Shown here: piece by piece, positions 17,042-24,266 of the stretch
How the letters are laid out: the number at the start of each line of letters is the position of its first letter
Position numbering within the stretch: the stretch's first letter is position 1
Origin: Selenomonas sp. WCT3
Lineage (GTDB): Bacteria; Bacillota; Negativicutes; Selenomonadales; Selenomonadaceae
Assembly (NCBI GenBank): GCA_900100835.1
Contig: FNCM01000019.1
Span: forward strand, 1 to 44,875
DNA length: 44,875 nucleotides
Direction of reading: 5' to 3'
Notes under the pieces: model-generated
The model's input: the letters and a program-made list of their open reading frames with translations, nothing else
Told to the model about the DNA's origin: nothing
The model's database searches: none
Position numbers and translations under genes: made by a program

Positions 17042-17642
17042 ATCCAATTCTTTGAAGGTTTATCTGCTTCGCCATGGTGAGGCCTTGGGTAATGTGCAGG
17101 GGGGGTACTATGGGCGCACTGATTGTCCGCTGACGGAAAAAGGCCGCCAGCAGGCAGAAAGGGCCGGCGCCACCCTGCGGGAATTACGGGCGGCAGGACC
17201 GGGCAGGGATCTGCTGCTCCTTACCAGTCCCTTGGAGCGGGCACGGCACACGGCGGAAATAGTCCGCGAAGCTGCCGGGCTTGACGGGGACTTCCTCGTT
17301 GAGCCGGATTGGCAGGAAATCGACTTTGGCCGCTGGGAGAAGCGCCACTACCAAGACATAGCGCGGCAAGAACCGGCAGCATGGCAGAGGCTTTGTGACG
17401 ATTGGCAGGCGTTCTGCTATCCGCAGGGGGAAAGCTTCCGTGTATTTTCCGAGCGGGTTATTGCCGCCTGGCAAAAGTGGCAATTGCTTGCCAGCCGCCA
17501 GCAAAAAGATATATTGGTGGTCAGCCATGGCGGCGTGTTAAAAGTCATTCGCCTATTTGCCGAGGCGCGTCCGTGGGATGACTTTTGGCGCCTGCGTATT
17601 TTGCCTGGGGAGTTGCAGGTCATGTCTAGTGATGCGATGTGA
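17028..17642 (+). CDS. cobC: Alpha-ribazole phosphatase / histidine phosphatase family (CobC)
   Basis: This is a phosphoglycerate-mutase-like phosphatase, expected to remove the 5'-phosphate of alpha-ribazole phosphate or adenosylcobalamin phosphate. The 204-residue protein has the catalytic LLRHGEA near residue 15, LTSPLERARHTAEIV and VVSHGGVLKVI with the second catalytic histidine. I chose ATG 17028, which gives the normal short N-terminus. It lies last in the eat-eutABC-cobTSC run. cobU is not in the window, so cobinamide activation must be encoded elsewhere. Confidence 0.88.
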   Translation: MAGFESNSLKVYLLRHGEALGNVQGGYYGRTDCPLTEKGRQQAERAGATLRELRAAGPGRDLLLLTSPLERARHTAEIVREAAGLDGDFLVEPDWQEIDFGRWEKRHYQDIARQEPAAWQRLCDDWQAFCYPQGESFRVFSERVIAAWQKWQLLASRQQKDILVVSHGGVLKVIRLFAEARPWDDFWRLRILPGELQVMSSDAM

Positions 17643-17650
17643 AAATTTAT

Positions 17651-17705
17651 TGCATGAATTAGTGAATGGTGGTAGTATTACATTATAAAATGAAATAAAT
17701 TTTCA
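17651..17705 (+). promoter_or_regulatory. Promoter and palindromic operator of the amino-sugar operon
   Basis: TTGCAT (17651-17656), a 17-bp spacer and TAGTAT (17674-17679) form a plausible promoter. Downstream, TGAAATAAATTTTCA (17691-17705) is an inverted repeat TGAAA-N5-TTTCA just before the ribosome site. Operators with this kind of arm are known for RpiR-family regulators of sialic acid and amino-sugar genes, and the first gene here is an RpiR-family regulator, so autoregulation is likely. Confidence 0.55.
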
Positions 17706-17720
17706 TAAAGGCGGTGTGTG

Positions 17721-18572
17721 ATGAAAATATTGCCACAAATAGAGGCACCGGGATTTCGCCCATCCAAGTCGGATCAGCGGCTTTTAGGGTATTTGCGGGA
17801 GTATGCCCGCGAGGTGCCGAATATGAGCATTTCCCAGTTGGCTGAGGCATGTGAAACTGGTGAGGCTACAGTTACCAGATTCGTGAAGAAAATGGGCTAT
17901 GGCAGTATGCAGCAATTTAAGGTGGCGCTGGCGGCAGAATTGACAGAAAATAGCCGCAGTTACATTATCAGCCGGGACATAATTGCAGAGGAATCTGCTT
18001 TGGTTACCGGGCGTAAATTGCTTGAGGTCAACATAAGCACGCTGGAAAGAACTTTGGCTAATTTGCCGGAAGGGTTGATTGAGAGCTGTGCAAAAAGAAT
18101 CTTGCAGGCGCAGCGCTTATTATTTGTTGGATTGGGAAATTCGGGCTTTACCGCCCGGGATTCGGCATATAAGTTTTGCCGGATTGGTTTGGATAGCGTG
18201 GGGCTTGATAATAGTCACGATATGCTGATGATGGCAGCTTTGGCGAAGCCGGGAGATTTAATGCTGGCGGTATCCCAGTCGGGCAAGTCGCCGGAGCTGA
18301 TGCATACGCTGAAACTGGCGCATGAAGGTGGGGCCTATTGTATTTTGGTTACAGCAAATTCCGATGCCGGGCTGGCGGGCTATGTGGATGCCTGTATCCC
18401 TTATGTGGCGAAGGAATCTTTGTTGGAAACAGGTTCTATCATGGCTAAGCTGGCACAGTTTTTTGTTATGGATGTATTGTATACGCAGGTCGTAAAAAAT
18501 ATGCCGAAAGAGGCATTGAACAATAAAAAACGGACGGCAGAAGCCGTGCGGATATTAAGCGGGGCGGAGTAG
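17721..18572 (+). CDS. MurR/RpiR-family transcriptional regulator (HTH + SIS)
   Basis: This 283-residue regulator probably senses an amino-sugar phosphate and controls its own operon. The N-terminal HTH_6 domain (about 10-80) includes MSISQLAEACETGEATVTRF. The C-terminal SIS sugar-phosphate-binding domain (about 110-250) has FVGLGNSGFTARDSAYKF and AVSQSGKSPELMHTLKLA. ATG 17721 is preceded by AAAGGCGG; a GTG one codon earlier is possible. nagB starts 4 bases after its stop. The effector is not known; glucosamine-6-phosphate or ManNAc-6-phosphate would fit the neighbours. Confidence 0.9.
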   Translation: MKILPQIEAPGFRPSKSDQRLLGYLREYAREVPNMSISQLAEACETGEATVTRFVKKMGYGSMQQFKVALAAELTENSRSYIISRDIIAEESALVTGRKLLEVNISTLERTLANLPEGLIESCAKRILQAQRLLFVGLGNSGFTARDSAYKFCRIGLDSVGLDNSHDMLMMAALAKPGDLMLAVSQSGKSPELMHTLKLAHEGGAYCILVTANSDAGLAGYVDACIPYVAKESLLETGSIMAKLAQFFVMDVLYTQVVKNMPKEALNNKKRTAEAVRILSGAE

Positions 18573-18576
18573 TGAT

Positions 18577-19338
18577 ATGCGGATAATTATTACGGATTCT
18601 TATGAAAAGATGGGGCTGGAAGCGGCAAACATTGTTGCTGGGCAGGTTTATTTAAAACCGGATAGTGTTTTGGGATTGGCGACGGGTAGTACGCCGGTTT
18701 CTATGTACCAGCGTCTGGCGGCAGTCCATAAGACGGTGGGGCTGGATTTTTCCGAAGTTACGACATTTAACCTGGATGAATATATCGGCATGAGTCCCGA
18801 TAATCCACAAAGCTATCATTATTTTATGCAGGAGAATTTTTTTAAGCATATCAACATTCGTCCGGAAAATGTATATTTGCCGAATGGGATGGCGGAAGAT
18901 ATGATAGCCGAAGGGGAACGCTATGAAAAACTTATCGAGACCAAGGGCGGCATTGATTTGCAGGTGCTAGGGATTGGACAGAATGCCCATATCGGCTTTA
19001 ACGAGCCGGATGTGAAATTTGCCGCCACTACGCACAAGGTGGAGCTTGATGAGGAAACCATACAGGCAAATTCCCGTTTCTTTGCCAGCATCCACGAAGT
19101 GCCTCGTTATGCTATTAGCATGGGAATCAAAACCATCATGATGGCTGAGCACGTTATCCTGCTGGCCAATGGAAAAAATAAAGCCAAGGCGGTTTATAAG
19201 GCTGTATGCGGTGATGTGACGCCAGAGGCGCCAGCGTCAATTTTGCAGTTGCATCGGGATGTGGTGGTTATCGTGGATGAAGCGGCGGCATCTATGCTGC
19301 CAGCTTCAATTCGCGGGGTAAATATAACCAAAAAATAA
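18577..19338 (+). CDS. nagB: Glucosamine-6-phosphate deaminase
   Basis: NagB converts glucosamine-6-phosphate to fructose-6-phosphate and ammonia. The 253-residue protein resembles the short Bacillus-type enzyme: LGLATGSTPVSMYQRL, the NLDEYIGM region, GIGQNAHIGFNEP and the late NGKNKAKAVYKAV. In the GIGQNGHIGFNEP block the usual glycine before the catalytic histidine reads as alanine, a small departure. It feeds amino sugar into glycolysis, downstream of NanE and a NagA that is not in the window. Confidence 0.93.
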   Translation: MRIIITDSYEKMGLEAANIVAGQVYLKPDSVLGLATGSTPVSMYQRLAAVHKTVGLDFSEVTTFNLDEYIGMSPDNPQSYHYFMQENFFKHINIRPENVYLPNGMAEDMIAEGERYEKLIETKGGIDLQVLGIGQNAHIGFNEPDVKFAATTHKVELDEETIQANSRFFASIHEVPRYAISMGIKTIMMAEHVILLANGKNKAKAVYKAVCGDVTPEAPASILQLHRDVVVIVDEAAASMLPASIRGVNITKK

Positions 19339-19354
19339 GAAGGAGGTGATAGTC

Positions 19355-20035
19355 ATGAGTTTTTTATCCGAAGTAAAAGGCAAGCTTATTGTGTCTTGCC
19401 AGGCTCTGCCGGATGAGCCGCTGCACAGCCCCTTTATTATGGGGCGTATGGCTTTGGCGGCCAAAGAGGGCGGTGCAAAAGCAATACGGGCACAAAGCAG
19501 TGTGGATATAAACGAAATCAAAAAAGTCACGAACTTGCCAGTGATAGGGCTGGTGAAGCGCAACTATGAGGATTCGCCTATCTACATTACGCCGACAATG
19601 CAGGAAGTGGAAGATTTGCTGACCACGGACTGTGAGATGATTGCCCTGGATATGACGGATCGGCCAAGACCTGCGGGGGAGAAGGCAGAGGCTTTGGTGG
19701 CGCGTATTCATCAGGAGGGACGCTTGGTGCTGGCAGATATTTCAACTTACGAGGAGGGGGTGGCTGCGGCGGCTCTGGGCGCTGATGCTGTTTCCACGAC
19801 ATTATCGGGATACACGCCCTATTCGCCGCAGCTCAAAGGCCCCGATGTGGATTTGGTAGCGAAATTGGCTGGCAAGTTGTCCATTCCGGTGTTTGCGGAG
19901 GGGCGCATCAATGTGCCGGAAGATATTGATAGGGTTATGGCGGTAGGAGCTTATGTACCTATTGTGGGGTCGGCGATTACCAGACCTCAGTTAATCACGG
20001 CAAAATTTGCCCATGTACTGCAAGGTGATTCATAA
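19355..20035 (+). CDS. nanE: N-acetylmannosamine-6-phosphate 2-epimerase
   Basis: NanE interconverts ManNAc-6-phosphate and GlcNAc-6-phosphate. The 226-residue TIM-barrel protein shows KLIVSCQALPDEPLHSPFIM, GAKAIRAQSSVDINEIK, LPVIGLVKRNY, ALDMTDRPRP and PVFAEGRINVPEDI, all family signatures. ATG 19355 follows AGGAGGTGAT by a few bases; an earlier GTG lies inside that ribosome site. No sialate lyase (nanA) or ManNAc kinase (nanK) is nearby, so its substrate probably arrives already phosphorylated through the PTS next door. Confidence 0.95.
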   Translation: MSFLSEVKGKLIVSCQALPDEPLHSPFIMGRMALAAKEGGAKAIRAQSSVDINEIKKVTNLPVIGLVKRNYEDSPIYITPTMQEVEDLLTTDCEMIALDMTDRPRPAGEKAEALVARIHQEGRLVLADISTYEEGVAAAALGADAVSTTLSGYTPYSPQLKGPDVDLVAKLAGKLSIPVFAEGRINVPEDIDRVMAVGAYVPIVGSAITRPQLITAKFAHVLQGDS

Positions 20036-20058
20036 AGTAATCAAAGGGGGATTTATTT

Positions 20059-21636
20059 ATGGAGATGTTTGCACAGACTAAGGGAGGTTCTTTGTTTGCC
20101 AAGGCGCAGCGCTTTGGTAAATCCTTTATGCTTCCGATAGCGGTTCTGCCGGCAGCTGGTATCCTGTTGGGGATTGGCGGAGCTTTGTCGAATCCAAATT
20201 CGATTAAGGCGTATCCGTTCCTGGATATTGGCTGGCTGCAGAATATATTTGCCATCATGGCCGCTGCTGGCAATGTGGTCTTTGCCAATTTGGCAATCCT
20301 GTTTGCTATTGGCATAGCCGTCGGCCTGGCGCGTTCGGATAAGGGAACGGCGGGGTTGTCAGCAGCACTGGCACTGCTGGTTATGAATTCTACCATCAAT
20401 GCGCTGCTCAAAATAACGGGGACTTTGGCTGAAGATAATCTGGCTGGTGTTGGCCAGGGTATGTCGCTAGGGATTCAGACTTTGGAAACGGGCGTTTTCG
20501 GCGGTGTAGCCGTTGGTATTATGACGTATTTGTTGCATGCCCGCTTCAATAAGATTGAATTGCCGCAGTTCCTAGGCTTTTTTGGTGGTTCACGTTTCGT
20601 GCCAATCGTTACTTCATTTTCGGCTATTTTCCTAGGGATGCTCATGTTTGTGGTTTGGCCGCACTTTCAGCAGCTCATCTTCGGTATGGGCGGCTTGGTG
20701 GAGTCGACGGGATATATCGGTACCCTTATCTATGGTTTTGTCCTGCGTATGCTGGGACCATTCGGACTGCATCATATTTTCTATTTGCCGTTCTGGACTA
20801 CAGCTCTGGGTGGTGCGGAAGTCATTCAGGGCCAGTTGGTAGAAGGAACGCAGCGAATATTCTTTGCGCAGCTTGGCGATCCGAATACTTCGCAGTATTA
20901 CATCGGTATTTCCCGCTTCATGTCTGGTCGGTTCATCACGATGATGTTTGGTTTGTTGGGAGCCTGCCTGGCCATGTATCATACGGCTAAGCCGGAGAAG
21001 AAAAAACTGGTCGGTGGTTTGCTGCTTTCGGCAGGACTCACCTCCTTCTTGACAGGAATTACAGAGCCGATTGAGTTTTCTTTCCTGTTTGTAGCTCCGA
21101 TGCTCTATGTGCTGCATGCATTCTTTGATGGTTGTGCTTTCATGCTGGCGCATATTTTGCAGATTACCGTTGGGCAGACATTCTCGGGAGGCTGCATCGA
21201 CTTGATTTTGTTTGGTATCCTGCAGGGGAATGATAAAACAAATTGGATGTATATTCCGATGGTGGGGATTCCGTGGTTCTTCCTTTATTATTTCTCCTTC
21301 AAATACCTTATCTTGAAGTTTGATTTCAAGACGTTGGGTCGCGAGGATGACGATGAGACAGTAGAATCTGCTGAGGCTTCGGTGGTTGGTGACAAGGACG
21401 CGAAGCGCACGGACCTTATCATAAAGGGATTGGGCGGACAGGCTAACATCGTTGAGTTGGATTGCTGTGCAACCCGTTTGCGGGTAACGGTCAAGGATGG
21501 CAGCTTAGTGAGTGAGCGAATGCTAAAAGAGAGTGGTTGTCGTGGTGTGCTGCAAAGTGGTACTGGTGTTCAGGTTATCTACGGACCGCAAGTAACGGTT
21601 ATCAAAAATGAGTTAGAAGAAGTATTAAGTTTTTAA
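20059..21636 (+). CDS. PTS transporter EIICB of the glucose/GlcNAc family, no IIA domain (525 aa)
   Basis: This membrane protein imports a sugar and phosphorylates it. The IIC part (about 1-430) has SFMLPIAVLPAAGILLGIGG and GITEPIEFSFLFVAPM. The IIB part carries DCCATRLRVTV with the phosphocysteine. No IIA domain follows: the protein ends just after the IIB domain. It must take phosphate from a separate IIA, possibly that of the IICBA protein at 7907-10036, which it resembles closely. With nanE and nagB in the same operon the likely substrate is N-acetylmannosamine or N-acetylglucosamine; this is inference. Confidence 0.9.
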   Translation: MEMFAQTKGGSLFAKAQRFGKSFMLPIAVLPAAGILLGIGGALSNPNSIKAYPFLDIGWLQNIFAIMAAAGNVVFANLAILFAIGIAVGLARSDKGTAGLSAALALLVMNSTINALLKITGTLAEDNLAGVGQGMSLGIQTLETGVFGGVAVGIMTYLLHARFNKIELPQFLGFFGGSRFVPIVTSFSAIFLGMLMFVVWPHFQQLIFGMGGLVESTGYIGTLIYGFVLRMLGPFGLHHIFYLPFWTTALGGAEVIQGQLVEGTQRIFFAQLGDPNTSQYYIGISRFMSGRFITMMFGLLGACLAMYHTAKPEKKKLVGGLLLSAGLTSFLTGITEPIEFSFLFVAPMLYVLHAFFDGCAFMLAHILQITVGQTFSGGCIDLILFGILQGNDKTNWMYIPMVGIPWFFLYYFSFKYLILKFDFKTLGREDDDETVESAEASVVGDKDAKRTDLIIKGLGGQANIVELDCCATRLRVTVKDGSLVSERMLKESGCRGVLQSGTGVQVIYGPQVTVIKNELEEVLSF

Positions 21637-21648
21637 GCATAGCAACAG

Positions 21649-21690
21649 AAAAATCGGTCAGCTTTCTATTTAGGAGGCTGACCGATTTTT
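21649..21690 (+). terminator. Intrinsic terminator after the amino-sugar operon
   Basis: AAAAATCGGTCAGC (21649-21662) pairs perfectly with GCTGACCGATTTTT (21677-21690) around a 14-base loop. Confidence 0.9.
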
Positions 21691-21714
21691 GTTTACAAGG
21701 TTACAGGTGGGTTG

Positions 21715-21743
21715 TTGACATTATTTATCGATTGTTGTATTAT
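21715..21743 (+). promoter_or_regulatory. Promoter of the DASS transporter
   Basis: TTGACA (21715-21720), a 17-bp spacer and TATTAT (21738-21743) predict a start near 21750 and a leader of about 115 bases. Confidence 0.75.
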
Positions 21744-21809
21744 ATACAAAACGACATACAAGCTATAAAAAAACAATATAGCAAAGGTACAATGGGGTAC
21801 GTCATGTGA

Positions 21810-21847
21810 GGGAAAATATTTTCCCGGGCATGGTGTGCCCTTTTTTT
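21810..21847 (+). terminator. Leader hairpin pair and terminator before the DASS transporter
   Basis: A perfect palindrome GGGAAAATATTTTCCC (21810-21825) directly abuts a terminator hairpin GGGCA-TGGTG-TGCCC (21826-21840), followed by seven T residues. They lie between promoter and start codon, which suggests regulated read-through. The trigger is unknown and no known riboswitch class is recognised. Confidence 0.6.
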
Positions 21848-21864
21848 GAAAGGAAGGATGTAAT

Positions 21865-23322
21865 TTGCGGAAAAAGATAGGTTTGCCTTTGGGGCTGTTG
21901 ACGTTGTTGTTCATTTTATTATTGCCAACGCCGCCGGATTTATCTACTGCTGGTCACCGGATGTTGGCGGTGCTGGTATTCTCGGTTGTAATTTGGATGT
22001 TTGAGACGGTTTCGTATCCGGTATCGGCAGCTATCATTATTTCCCTTATGGCCTTTCTGCTGGGGACGGCGCCGAATATGATGAATCCGGACAAGGTGCT
22101 GGGAACATCTGGGGCGCTGAAGCTGGCGATGTCAGGGTTTTCAAGTCCCGCATTGGCGCTGGTAGGTGCGGCCCTATTTATTTCGGCGGCTATGATGAAG
22201 ACGGGGCTTGATAAGCGGCTGGCGTTATTTATCCTGTCAAAGATTGGCGCCAAGACGAAAAATGTTTTGGCGGGCGTTATCCTCGTTGGTTTTATTCTGA
22301 GCTTCTTTGTGCCGAGTACCACTGCGCGCGTTTCGTGCATGGTGCCGATTGTCATGGGTATTATTTCGGCCTTTGGTGTACCGCTCAAAAGCCGGTTTTC
22401 GGCCGTGATGATGATTGCGATTGCACAGGCTGACAGCATTTGGAATGTCGGCATCAAGACGGCTGCGGCGCAGAATATGATTGCGCTGGATTTTATTGAA
22501 AAGCAGCTTGGGACGACGGTGAGCTGGCTCGATTGGTTTATCACGGCGGCACCGTTTGCCGCGATCATGAGCGTTATCCTTTACTTCCTGCTGTTAAAAC
22601 TCGTGCCGCCAGAGATGGATGAAATCGAAGGCGGTCAGGCAACCGTTGCCCGCGAATTAAAAGAACTTGGCCCGATGTCGCTAAGTGAGAAGAAACTATT
22701 AGGCGTGTCGCTGGTCCTGCTTCTGTTATGGTCTACCGAAAAGATTTTGCATAACTTTGATACGTCGTCGACGACGATGGCGGCCATTACCATCATGATG
22801 CTTCCGGGGATTGGAATCATGACGTGGAAAGAGGCGCAGGCAAAAATCGGCTGGGGGACACTTATCTTGTTTGGTGTCGGCATAAGCCTCGGGTCGGCGG
22901 TGCTTTCAACGAAGGCGGCGGCCTGGATTGCGCATGTGATTGTCGATGTGTTTGGCCTCTACCATACGTCAGCCTTTATGATAGTAGCGATACTGGCGAT
23001 GTTTTTGATTGTCATTCATCTTGGGTTTGCCAGTGCTACGGCACTGGCGGCAGCCATGATTCCGATTGTCATATCAGTGCTGCAGGGAGCGGCGGAGCAT
23101 AGTCAGCTCAATGTGGTAGGCATGACGCTTATCCTGCAGTATGTGATTTGCTTTGGCTTTATTCTGCCCGTCAATGCGCCACAGAACATGGTAGCCTTTG
23201 GCACAGAAACCTTTGAGGCCAAGACCTTTATCAAGACGGGGATCCCCCTTACACTGATTGCCTACAGCCTTATCCTGCTCATGGCGTCGACGTATTGGAA
23301 ATGGTTGGGAATTATCCTTTAA
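21865..23322 (+). CDS. DASS (SLC13) family sodium:anion symporter
   Basis: This integral membrane protein of 485 residues probably imports a di- or tricarboxylate (malate, succinate, tartrate or citrate) or sulfate with sodium. Family signatures include the first half-site VPSTTARVSCMVPI near 155 and the second, LPVNAPQNMVAFGT, near 435, together with about 11-12 hydrophobic segments. The start is TTG 21865, 7 bases after AAGGAAGG; no upstream ATG fits. The substrate cannot be told from sequence. It is read through a leader terminator and stands alone. Confidence 0.88.
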   Translation: MRKKIGLPLGLLTLLFILLLPTPPDLSTAGHRMLAVLVFSVVIWMFETVSYPVSAAIIISLMAFLLGTAPNMMNPDKVLGTSGALKLAMSGFSSPALALVGAALFISAAMMKTGLDKRLALFILSKIGAKTKNVLAGVILVGFILSFFVPSTTARVSCMVPIVMGIISAFGVPLKSRFSAVMMIAIAQADSIWNVGIKTAAAQNMIALDFIEKQLGTTVSWLDWFITAAPFAAIMSVILYFLLLKLVPPEMDEIEGGQATVARELKELGPMSLSEKKLLGVSLVLLLLWSTEKILHNFDTSSTTMAAITIMMLPGIGIMTWKEAQAKIGWGTLILFGVGISLGSAVLSTKAAAWIAHVIVDVFGLYHTSAFMIVAILAMFLIVIHLGFASATALAAAMIPIVISVLQGAAEHSQLNVVGMTLILQYVICFGFILPVNAPQNMVAFGTETFEAKTFIKTGIPLTLIAYSLILLMASTYWKWLGIIL

Positions 23323-23341
23323 AAATACACGCAGCCATTCC

Positions 23342-23370
23342 TTGACGTGAGGATGCGGGCGTGCTATATT
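23342..23370 (+). promoter_or_regulatory. Promoter of the THF riboswitch-folT unit
   Basis: TTGACG (23342-23347), a 17-bp spacer and TATATT (23365-23370) place the start near 23377, shortly before the riboswitch. Confidence 0.75.
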
Positions 23371-23394
23371 GAGAGCATACAGATAAATATCTGT

Positions 23395-23494
23395 AACAGA
23401 GTAAGCGAATGTGCGTTAAGTGCCAGATGGACGGGGAGTTGCCATCTGGACGAAAAGTTTTTGACTTGCGGTACATTGGCTGCATCCCGCTGTT
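23395..23494 (+). ncRNA. Tetrahydrofolate (THF) riboswitch
   Basis: The segment matches the THF riboswitch from memory: the conserved GCGTTAAGTG core (23413-23422), an extended hairpin (CCAGATGG/CCATCTGG), and the closing stretch CGGTACATTGGCTGCATCCC. The P1 helix closes with AACAG (23395-23399) and CTGTT (23490-23494). It sits directly upstream of a FolT-type transporter, its usual partner. Downstream, AGACCTC (23508-23514) can pair with GAGGTCT (23549-23555), which buries the folT ribosome site, so control is probably at translation. Confidence 0.9.
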
Positions 23495-23507
23495 GCATCT
23501 GAGATTA

Positions 23508-23559
23508 AGACCTCTCAATCGTGCAACAACGTTTGTTTTTGCATGAAGGAGGTCTTTTT
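23508..23559 (+). promoter_or_regulatory. Ribosome-site sequestering hairpin of folT (expression platform)
   Basis: AGACCTC and GAGGTCT pair perfectly, with the second arm containing the AAGGAGG ribosome site 7 bases before ATG 23560. A competing pairing GTTGCA/TGCAAC (23492-23497 and 23522-23527) could open it. T residues follow the stem, so termination is also conceivable. Confidence 0.6.
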
Positions 23560-24069
23560 ATGTCCCAAGACAAGGTGCGGGCGATGGTCTATGGTGCCTT
23601 TAGCATCAGTTTTATCATCTTGCTCACCTATGTGTTTTCCATTCAGACGGTGTTTATCCATATCACCTTTGGCTTTTTGCCCCTAGCGATGTACGGCGCC
23701 TGGTTCGGCCCTTGGCGGGCTGGATTGGTTGGTGCTTTGGCCAATTTTCTGGGGACAGCAGTGCTGGGCCTTGGCGTTTTCTTTCCAGGCTTTATGTTGT
23801 CGGATTTTCTGACGGGGTGGATTTATGGATTTTTCTTCCATAATAAACCGCCTATGGGGTGGAAATATGCCTGGCTGCCCTTTTTGCTGGTGACGGTCTT
23901 CGTGCATTTAGGGCTAAATACCTTGTGGCTTACGCTGTTTTACGACAAGGCGGCCTCGGCTATCTTTATGGGGCGGCTGGTTAAAAATATCCTTTGCTAT
24001 CCGCTGGAAATCAGTTTGTTTCTGCTGGTTTATCGGCCGGCGGCAGCTTGGCGGCTGCAAAAGTCCTAA
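23560..24069 (+). CDS. folT: Folate ECF transporter S component FolT
   Basis: This small membrane protein (169 residues, about 6 helices) is the substrate-binding part of an energy-coupling-factor transporter that uses the shared EcfA/EcfA'/EcfT module encoded elsewhere. MYGAWFGPWRAGLVGALANF and the FFPGFMLSDFLTGWIYGFFF stretch are typical of the folate group. The THF riboswitch upstream supports the substrate. I chose ATG 23560, which has a strong ribosome site; an in-frame GTG at 23521 would place translation inside the regulatory hairpin. Confidence 0.88.
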   Translation: MSQDKVRAMVYGAFSISFIILLTYVFSIQTVFIHITFGFLPLAMYGAWFGPWRAGLVGALANFLGTAVLGLGVFFPGFMLSDFLTGWIYGFFFHNKPPMGWKYAWLPFLLVTVFVHLGLNTLWLTLFYDKAASAIFMGRLVKNILCYPLEISLFLLVYRPAAAWRLQKS

Positions 24070-24097
24070 GGTCTGCTATGGAAAAAGGAAAAAAGAT

Positions 24098-24126
24098 TTG
24101 ACAGCTAGGTGAAGGTATGATAAACT
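24098..24126 (+). promoter_or_regulatory. Promoter of infC-rpmI-rplT
   Basis: TTGACA (24098-24103), a 17-bp spacer and TAAACT (24121-24126) predict a start near 24132. Confidence 0.7.
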
Positions 24127-24131
24127 AACAG

Positions 24132-24240
24132 AGTCGTGAACAAGAAGGAGCCACCGCTTCTCACCTGCTGGCAATGGTCAGTTGGGTTTATAGCATGAGT
24201 TTTTTAGAGGTGGCTTCGTGCCGCCTCTTTCTTGTTTATA
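24132..24240 (+). promoter_or_regulatory. Ribosomal protein L20-type leader with attenuator
   Basis: The leader contains a terminator (AGAGGTGGC 24206-24214, GCCGCCTCT 24220-24228, then a T-rich tract). An upstream AGCCACC (24149-24155) can pair with GGTGGCT inside it and so prevent it from forming. Mutually exclusive structures before infC-rpmI-rplT are the hallmark of the L20 leader of Bacillota, where excess L20 promotes termination. The structure is read here; L20 as the effector comes from family knowledge. Confidence 0.75.
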
Positions 24241-24266
24241 AACAAAACATCAGGAGGTGTTCTACT

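Noticed and set aside
24174..24266. In-frame upstream extension of infC starting with ATG
   Set aside because: It covers the attenuator hairpin and lacks a ribosome site. The ATT at 24267 has a good ribosome site and matches the family N-terminus.
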